Positions 6,001-7,560 of a stretch of DNA of 7,560 nt are shown piece by piece; position 1 is the stretch's first letter; every line of letters starts with the position of its first letter. The translations under genes and the position numbers were made by a program. Under the pieces are notes generated by a model. It was not told the DNA's origin, did not search any database, and saw only the letters and a program-made list of their open reading frames with translations. Origin of the DNA: Candidatus Omnitrophota bacterium (lineage in GTDB: Bacteria > Omnitrophota > Gorgyraeia > 2-02-FULL-51-18); assembly GCA_023247935.1 (NCBI GenBank), contig JAHFFM010000091.1, forward strand, positions 1 to 7,560, given 5' to 3'.

Positions 6001-7560
6001 AGAGCATTCCTAGCTAAAATATGTCGGCGCATTCGGGCAAACCAGACAAAAAATCCACGCATTAAACGTGAAAGAACGCCCGTATTTGGCTGTTCGGGAT
6101 GAATATCATAGGGCCGGGAGGACAACAAAATAGCTTTGAAATAAGCCGCACGTGTTTCTTGGTCAACCGATTTACCAATGCGGATAAAATTTACTAACTC
6201 ATGGTCAGGTATCTCTTTACCATTTCTCAAAAAAGACGGTCTGGAGCTCGCCATAATTACTGGGATAGCCCCAAACAACCCCTGTCTAACTTTTAAAACA
6301 AGAGCCTCCCCTTCTCGTCCATTTTGATTTGCAAGCTCGTCATTCACAGTAGGATCGGTCATTTCATTGTCGGTGTGGATCAAATCAATGTCGTTGTGTT
6401 CGATTATTTTGAAAGCTTCGGATGCGTTTTGCGCTTCAAAAATGCGTAATTTTATCCCGGTTTCTTTAGCGGCCCGTCTAAAAAGCGTCTTCGCCAATTC
6501 TCGATCGTCTGCGTTATCATCCACGATGAGGACGCTTGAAATCAACTTCGGAAACGACAGATTGGCTTCGGCCAGCCGGGCGCCGGTCTGCGGGGCGGTC
6601 AATGAACCGGAAGGGTCATCTACCAATTCAAAACTGATCAACTCTAATCTAGTTGAGTTGGCGCCATTAAAATATATTTTCTTTAGGAAGTTCCCGAACT
6701 CTAGCGCCACTTTGAAACCGGCCACGGATGAAAACTCGGCCTTTTTCAGCATTCCCTCAATAGTGACGATCCGAGGCCTCATGTCGGACAGGGGCCTGCT
6801 TCTAAAAACAATTCTCACGGACTTTCCGACCCATGGCGCAGCCTCTTCGCTTACCTGTTTCATCCTCTGAGCATCCGGCGCCATCAAGTCCGTTGAGTCT
6901 ATTTTGACAGAAGTATGGAACTTTTTATCTTCCGGATAATAAAATGTTTGATCAGTCCCCGGCTTGGAATCCAGAAGCAACAAAAAGGATCCTCTTAAAA
7001 ACCTCTCAACTTCTTCCATAAGATCCATTATTTTTTGTAAGTCATTATGTGTGGCTCGAAGGATACTTTTCATCCGATCCAAGCGGTCAATAACTCCCTC
7101 TAAAATAGGGTTTGGACAATCTCCGATCAGGCCATAAGGCTCTCTTAATATTTTTTGGATGTCCAAGAACGTCCGGCCCGTAGCGCTCTTAAACGTTCCC
7201 TCCCTTGAAATCTGTGAGTCCACCCTGATGTTCCGATAGCGAGCCTTACTAAAATAAAACCGATCAAGAGATGCTAGCTTGGTCTCCGCTTGCTTCAACA
7301 TCCGCTTGGCTTCAGCTAATTCTTGTCCATCAGCCTTTTTAAGCCAAGAATATGGATTTACTTTTGCCACTCCGATAGACGGCAAGGACGGAGATAGTGG
7401 CTTTTTTGTCTTAGATTTCTTGATCAATGTTATTGACCTATCCGCCAGCCGCGCGCCTTGACGTCTCGTACCGTCATTGCTGCTATTTGCCCGATTACTT
7501 AGCGCTGAAGGGTTGCCATATTTCAAGGTGCCTGGAACAAGCATACGCAACATGTCCTCC
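1..7560 (-). CDS. Internal part of a giant multidomain (polyprotein-like) gene, both ends outside the window
   Basis: One reading frame on the minus strand stays open for all 2,519 complete codons (3..7559); I translated it fully and met no stop. Chance cannot explain that length. The translation contains recognisable domains in this order: a response-regulator receiver, a helical module, a GlpD-like FAD oxidoreductase, a class I methyltransferase, two unrecognised modules and an internal signal-peptide-like segment. Boundaries carry a repeated G-A-R-L/M linker. The true start and stop are not visible, so total length is unknown but exceeds 2,519 residues. No internal start with a convincing ribosome-binding site was found, so the modules are probably made as one chain. 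Giant genes of this kind are known from Omnitrophota (OP3); assignment to that group is inference. Local base composition swings from about 31% GC (2701..2940) to about 66% (541..660), which suggests a mosaic origin. Confidence 0.95.
3..458 (-). other. Beginning of a possibly exported module, unrecognised, cut by the window edge
   Basis: Residues 2368-2519 follow the signal-like segment. The start (EKAPLEIPLNINADSRGS) is beta-like, followed by NKVQFLLPGLDAIRLDVSKK, a helical stretch (TLSDIKAKVDSVNEQVRAAL) and GKPVIVDIDLGFIEGELFE with an acidic D-I-D strand end. It then runs into helices (YAKSLIEEIRAVKRHDFQ) and leaves the window. I do not recognise the family. If the upstream segment inserts into the membrane as predicted, this part would lie outside the cytoplasm. 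Confidence 0.45.
459..521 (-). other. Internal signal-peptide-like or transmembrane segment
   Basis: Residues 2347-2367 start with Lys and continue VLLSGFIIGVALAFPSVSNA. This is a textbook signal peptide layout: a basic n-region (the Arg of GGRLS and this Lys), a hydrophobic core of about 14 residues, a helix-breaking Pro and an S-N-A site for signal peptidase I before EKAP. It lies more than 2,300 residues into the chain, directly after a GARL linker and not at a protein start. It could act as an internal membrane anchor, or be a relic of a secreted protein joined to cytosolic ones. Confidence 0.7.
537..551 (-). repeat. Degenerate GARL linker 10 (GGRLS)
   Basis: Residues 2337-2341 read GGRLS, following QDDKQ. 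The Ala of the core is Gly. Its position after a GC-rich insert and at the start of a new module repeats the paired-linker arrangement at 2415..2540 and 1440..1526. Confidence 0.5.
557..641. repeat. GC-rich dispersed-type repeat inside the coding frame
   Basis: Plus-strand 557..590 runs tgtcatcctgaggagcg then ccggcgacgaaggatct. From memory, strings of the type GTCATCCTGAG...CGAAGGATCT are dispersed repeats in many bacterial genomes; I could not search. Two inverted repeats are visible: 582..590 with 598..606 (gaaggatct/agattcttt, with two G-U-type pairs) and 621..626 with 630..635 (cccgcc/ggcggg, loop of 3). It is translated as a Gly/Ala/Ser/Arg linker. GC over 541..660 is about 66%, against about 43% in 421..480. 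Confidence 0.65.
642..683 (-). repeat. GARL linker 9, extended 14-residue form (TGARLSESAAVGPL)
   Basis: Residues 2293-2306 read TGARLSESAAVGPL, a paralogue of the linker at 1485..1526 (9 of 14 identical). It opens a 66% GC stretch and is followed 44 residues after its start by a degenerate GGRL. Confidence 0.75.
684..1439 (-). other. Unrecognised module, largely beta in appearance
   Basis: About 252 residues (2041-2292) between two double-GARL linkers. Strand-like segments include GRQVYGFNRFF, GVLIYFSDPMNILVQHG, ARYFEVSQT, DATFYVPGG, PVYYRTVVYPALGIS, IGYDIDANVVYLVLD and, near the end, FLRLWKIKFGGEAEEIFLP. A helical charged stretch (ISPERRSDIQELRSNRRERM) lies between them. I do not recognise a family or a catalytic motif. 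Size and boundaries suggest an independently folding unit. Many aromatic residues (Y, F, W) may point to a ligand- or carbohydrate-binding sheet, but this is a guess. Confidence 0.45.
1440..1460 (-). repeat. GARL linker 8 (VGARLAE), second of a pair
   Basis: Residues 2034-2040 read VGARLAE, reached through a short Leu/Arg/Glu linker (EGRLRATE) from the previous motif. It precedes an acidic entry (ETNAQMSEDDLLYEY) to the next module. Confidence 0.7.
1485..1526 (-). repeat. GARL linker 7, extended 14-residue form (SGARLTKNAAGGPL)
   Basis: Residues 2012-2025 read SGARLTKNAAGGPL, preceded by the polar run NMSNSGTN. It matches 9 of 14 residues of the linker at 642..683 (TGARLSESAAVGPL), with identical length and order, so the repeated unit is longer than the GARL core here. 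A second GARL follows at 1440. Confidence 0.75.
1527..2414 (-). other. Unrecognised module, alpha/beta in appearance
   Basis: About 296 residues (1716-2011) between two double-GARL linkers. Hydrophobic strand-like segments alternate with charged helices: NSYVILGARDVDYRN, NTVVFTN, PRIILGVSGLRS, KILVFSMSPEDAY, VKMLFIPRKVF, ETEMIATSDGIGI, SRIVLTWQEIQDLF and EDAVLFYADGDRISFD. The pattern suggests a Rossmann-like or other three-layer alpha/beta fold, with an acidic loop VPDDNDDITSPTEEQ near 2060..2100. I see no P-loop, no SAM motif and no nucleophile-elbow signature. The VILGARDVDYR near 2320 should not be confused with the GARL linkers, since it lies in a predicted strand. No function is assigned. 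Confidence 0.5.
2415..2432 (-). repeat. GARL linker 6 (GGARLS), second of a pair
   Basis: Residues 1710-1715 read GGARLS. This copy closes the GC-rich palindromic insert and precedes the next module, which starts with a helix (RLQKALEFFLQYETKKK). The preceding bases include a perfect aaggagg, judged to be coincidental. Confidence 0.7.
2427..2526. repeat. GC-rich palindromic element inserted in frame (three consecutive hairpins)
   Basis: Three adjoining inverted repeats can be drawn. Hairpin A has arms 2427..2432/2463..2468 (tcctcc/ggagga) and 2436..2442/2453..2459 (gcgcgcg/cgcgcgc), with a 10-base loop. Hairpin B has arms 2468..2473/2482..2487 (acaagg/ccttgt). Hairpin C has arms 2487..2492/2521..2526 (ttctgc/gcagaa) and 2497..2501/2512..2516 (ccgag/ctcgg). 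GC over 2401..2520 is about 62%, against about 38% in 2341..2400. The element is translated without a stop as an Arg/Ala/Leu-rich linker lying between two GARL motifs. This resembles palindromic repeats that insert within genes in frame, as described in Rickettsia. Confidence 0.7.
2523..2540 (-). repeat. GARL linker 5 (VGARLS), first of a pair
   Basis: Residues 1674-1679 read VGARLS at the end of the methyltransferase module. A second GARL occurs 36 residues later at 2415, and the DNA between them is a GC-rich palindromic element. Confidence 0.75.
2541..3530 (-). other. Class I SAM-dependent methyltransferase-like module
   Basis: About 330 residues (1344-1673). The SAM-binding motif I is LLDIGTGKSGQIAQIA (3312..3359, with Asp at 3351). 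The acidic residue ending strand 2 is in VEVHAVDPY (Asp 3276..3278). The post-II/IV region reads GSLDIITLGYSVEYL, and RLLKSDGKILMLINHP fits the motif after strand 5 seen in methyltransferase-11/25 type enzymes. The entry helix FGVSYFKTLTDKLRSYIIE is also typical. The C-terminal 170 residues are helical and Lys/Glu-rich, ending in a short beta-like part (FGKYGFAVNVEEL, IAWWVSLEK). Substrate cannot be told: no RNA-, DNA- or protein-specific insert is recognised. The module is AT-rich (2701..2940 is about 31% GC), unlike its neighbours, which hints at a separate origin. Confidence 0.82.
3531..3551 (-). repeat. GARM linker 4 (DSGARMA), right copy of the 20-bp direct repeat
   Basis: Residues 1337-1343 read DSGARMA. 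The DNA at 3531..3550 is identical over 20 bases to 5076..5095. It marks the junction between the GlpD-like C-terminal domain and the methyltransferase module. The conservation includes third codon positions, so it is recent duplication or recombination rather than protein-level selection alone. Confidence 0.85.
3552..5075 (-). other. FAD-dependent glycerol-3-phosphate dehydrogenase-like module (GlpD/DAO family)
   Basis: About 508 residues (829-1336), the size of a free-standing GlpD. The dinucleotide-binding motif IVGGGAAGAG lies at 4950..4979, followed by ITREAALRGLDTVVIEKGD and GTSSRST, the GlpD FAD signature. Further GlpD landmarks are RQIAPALVKSVPVDLYVP, KWIINAGGPWID (4332..4364), ERGAHINV, WFQIGTN and a GARP that matches the family's G-x-R-P (Arg 4002..4004). 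The carboxyl part (YEMLMTLSDLMFRHEGE through MARLLPSWSE) matches the GlpD C-terminal helical domain, so the module is complete. In the family the enzyme oxidises sn-glycerol 3-phosphate to dihydroxyacetone phosphate at the membrane and passes electrons to quinone. Here some substrate-site signatures differ: the usual L-I-H-G-G-L-R-Y-L is T-L-Q-P-G-I-R-Q-L, and the G-G-K-L-T-T-Y-R segment is replaced by VTISDALRAGRK. Altered substrate or loss of activity is possible. Flanked by the 20-bp direct repeats. Confidence 0.85.
5076..5099 (-). repeat. GARM linker 3 (SNSGARMA), left copy of a 20-bp direct repeat
   Basis: Residues 821-828 read SNSGARMA. Plus-strand bases 5076..5095 (cgccatccgcgcgccggaat) are identical to 3531..3550. 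The two copies bracket the GlpD-like module, one at each end, in the same orientation and frame (offset 1,545 bases = 515 codons). Confidence 0.85.
5100..6119 (-). other. All-helical module of unknown function
   Basis: About 340 residues (481-820) between the receiver domain and the SNSGARMA linker. There is no GARL motif at the receiver side, so receiver plus helical module may be one unit. The sequence is dominated by amphipathic helices with Leu, Phe, Glu and Lys (for example VVFLKILLSQKTVELLLQRA, EDEFFEIIKAFTLMASRHKE and LLERLIQDEEIQDTFFDSY), reminiscent of helical-repeat (HEAT/ARM-like) scaffolds, though I cannot define a repeat unit. A short aromatic/basic patch (RGFFVWFARMRRHIL, near 6013..6060) could be amphipathic. 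No catalytic motif is apparent. A scaffold or protein-binding output controlled by the receiver is plausible, but this is inference from position only. Confidence 0.5.
6120..6542 (-). other. Response-regulator receiver (REC) domain
   Basis: Residues about 340-480. The first strand and acidic pair read SSVLIVDDNADD (DD at 6516..6521, residues 347-348). The predicted phospho-acceptor aspartate is in DLIHTDNEM (6369..6371, residue 397), at the usual 50-residue spacing. The fourth strand is IPVIMASSR, where Ser (6246..6248) takes the place of the conserved Thr. The fifth strand ends IRIGKSVD, with the conserved Lys at 6171..6173. The normal aspartate-to-strand-4 region carries a short polar insert around NDELANQNGREG. 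All phosphorylation-critical positions are present, so the domain should be able to accept phosphate from a histidine kinase. No kinase or output DNA-binding domain is visible next to it; downstream is a helical module. The fold assignment is confident; the partner is unknown. Confidence 0.88.
6567..6587 (-). repeat. GARL linker 2 (TGARLAE)
   Basis: Residues 325-331 read TGARLAE, preceded by the low-complexity SGSLTAPQ. It separates the unrecognised first module from the receiver domain. The coding DNA shares the 11-base string cgggcgccggt (plus strand) with the TGARLS linker near 672..682. Confidence 0.75.
6588..7439 (-). other. Unrecognised module with coiled-coil-like helices and a beta-rich end
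   Basis: About 284 residues (41-324) between two GARL linkers. After a basic, proline-containing entry there is a charged helix (QELAEAKRMLKQAETKLASL), then a helical block with heptad-like hydrophobics (RLDRMKSILRATHNDLQKI followed by MDLMEEVERFL). The last 90 residues look beta-rich and compact (VGKSVRIVFRS, RPRIVTIEGML, GFKVALEFGNFLKKIYFNG, RLELISFELV). I do not recognise a family. It sits directly upstream of a receiver domain, so a signalling role such as dimerisation or a degenerate kinase-like helix pair is possible, but I see no ATP-binding GHKL motifs and no clear phospho-histidine motif. It would form a stand-alone protein of ordinary size. Confidence 0.5.
7440..7457 (-). repeat. 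GARL linker 1 (GARLAD)
   Basis: Residues 35-40 read GARLAD, encoded on the minus strand by ggcgcgcggctggcggat. The core ggcgcgcgg is shared with the GARM linkers at 5076 and 3531. It follows a polar low-complexity run and precedes a Lys/Pro-rich stretch (IKKSKTKKPLSPSLP), consistent with a flexible inter-domain joint. Confidence 0.75.
7458..7559 (-). other. Tail of an upstream module, unrecognised
   Basis: The first 34 residues in the window begin EDMLRMLVPGTLKYGNP and run into a polar, low-complexity stretch rich in N, S, D and R (SNRANSSNDGTRRQ) just before the first GARL linker. The low-complexity tail is typical of the region before the other linkers in this protein. Too little is present to assign a domain. 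Confidence 0.5.

Noticed and set aside
6367..6870. Plus-strand open frame of 167 codons
   Set aside because: Antisense to the receiver domain and first linker, Ser/Ala-rich as expected for the reverse reading of a real gene, with no recognisable motif.
6960..7100. Histidine kinase dimerisation helix (THNDLQKIMDLMEE) preceding the receiver
   Set aside because: No H-E/D-x-x-x-P type phospho-histidine box fits well, and there is no GHKL ATP-binding motif. The stretch is better described as a coiled-coil-like helix.

Overview
The whole 7,560-base window lies inside one protein-coding gene on the minus strand. I translated every codon in the frame whose plus-strand triplets begin at positions divisible by 3 (3..7559). 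All 2,519 codons are sense. There is no stop, start region, promoter, terminator or intergenic gap, so both ends of the gene are outside the window. This is an internal slice of a giant gene. All shorter open frames on either strand are shadows of it. Residue numbers below count from the upstream edge of the window (residue 1 = 7557..7559), not from the true start.

Likely organism: the combination of a giant open frame, 'SGARLA/SGARMA' linker motifs and GC-rich dispersed palindromic DNA inside a moderate-GC gene fits an uncultured bacterium of the Omnitrophota (OP3) type, where giant genes are known. This is an inference from style, not from a marker gene.

Layout in translation order (descending coordinates): the end of an upstream module (7458..7559); linker GARLAD; an unrecognised module with coiled-coil-like helices and a beta-rich tail (6588..7439); linker TGARLAE; a response-regulator receiver domain (about 6120..6542); an all-helical module (about 5100..6119); linker SNSGARMA; a complete FAD-dependent glycerol-3-phosphate-dehydrogenase-like module (3552..5075); linker DSGARMA; a class I SAM-dependent methyltransferase-like module (about 2541..3530); a double GARL linker carrying a GC-rich palindromic element; an unrecognised alpha/beta-looking module (1527..2414); a double GARL linker; an unrecognised module (684..1439); a double GARL linker carrying a second GC-rich dispersed-type repeat; an internal signal-peptide-like segment (459..521); and the start of a possibly exported module (3..458).

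The striking theme is modularity. Nearly every boundary between domains that are normally separate proteins is marked by a G-A-R-L/M motif. Two of these motifs are encoded by an identical 20-base direct repeat that brackets the GlpD-like module. The gene looks like a string of once-separate proteins joined in frame by a repeated linker. Possible explanations are repeat-mediated cassette fusion, a polyprotein cut at the linkers, or in-frame spread of a selfish repeat. The modules (signalling receiver, redox enzyme, methyltransferase, secreted segment) do not form an obvious single pathway.
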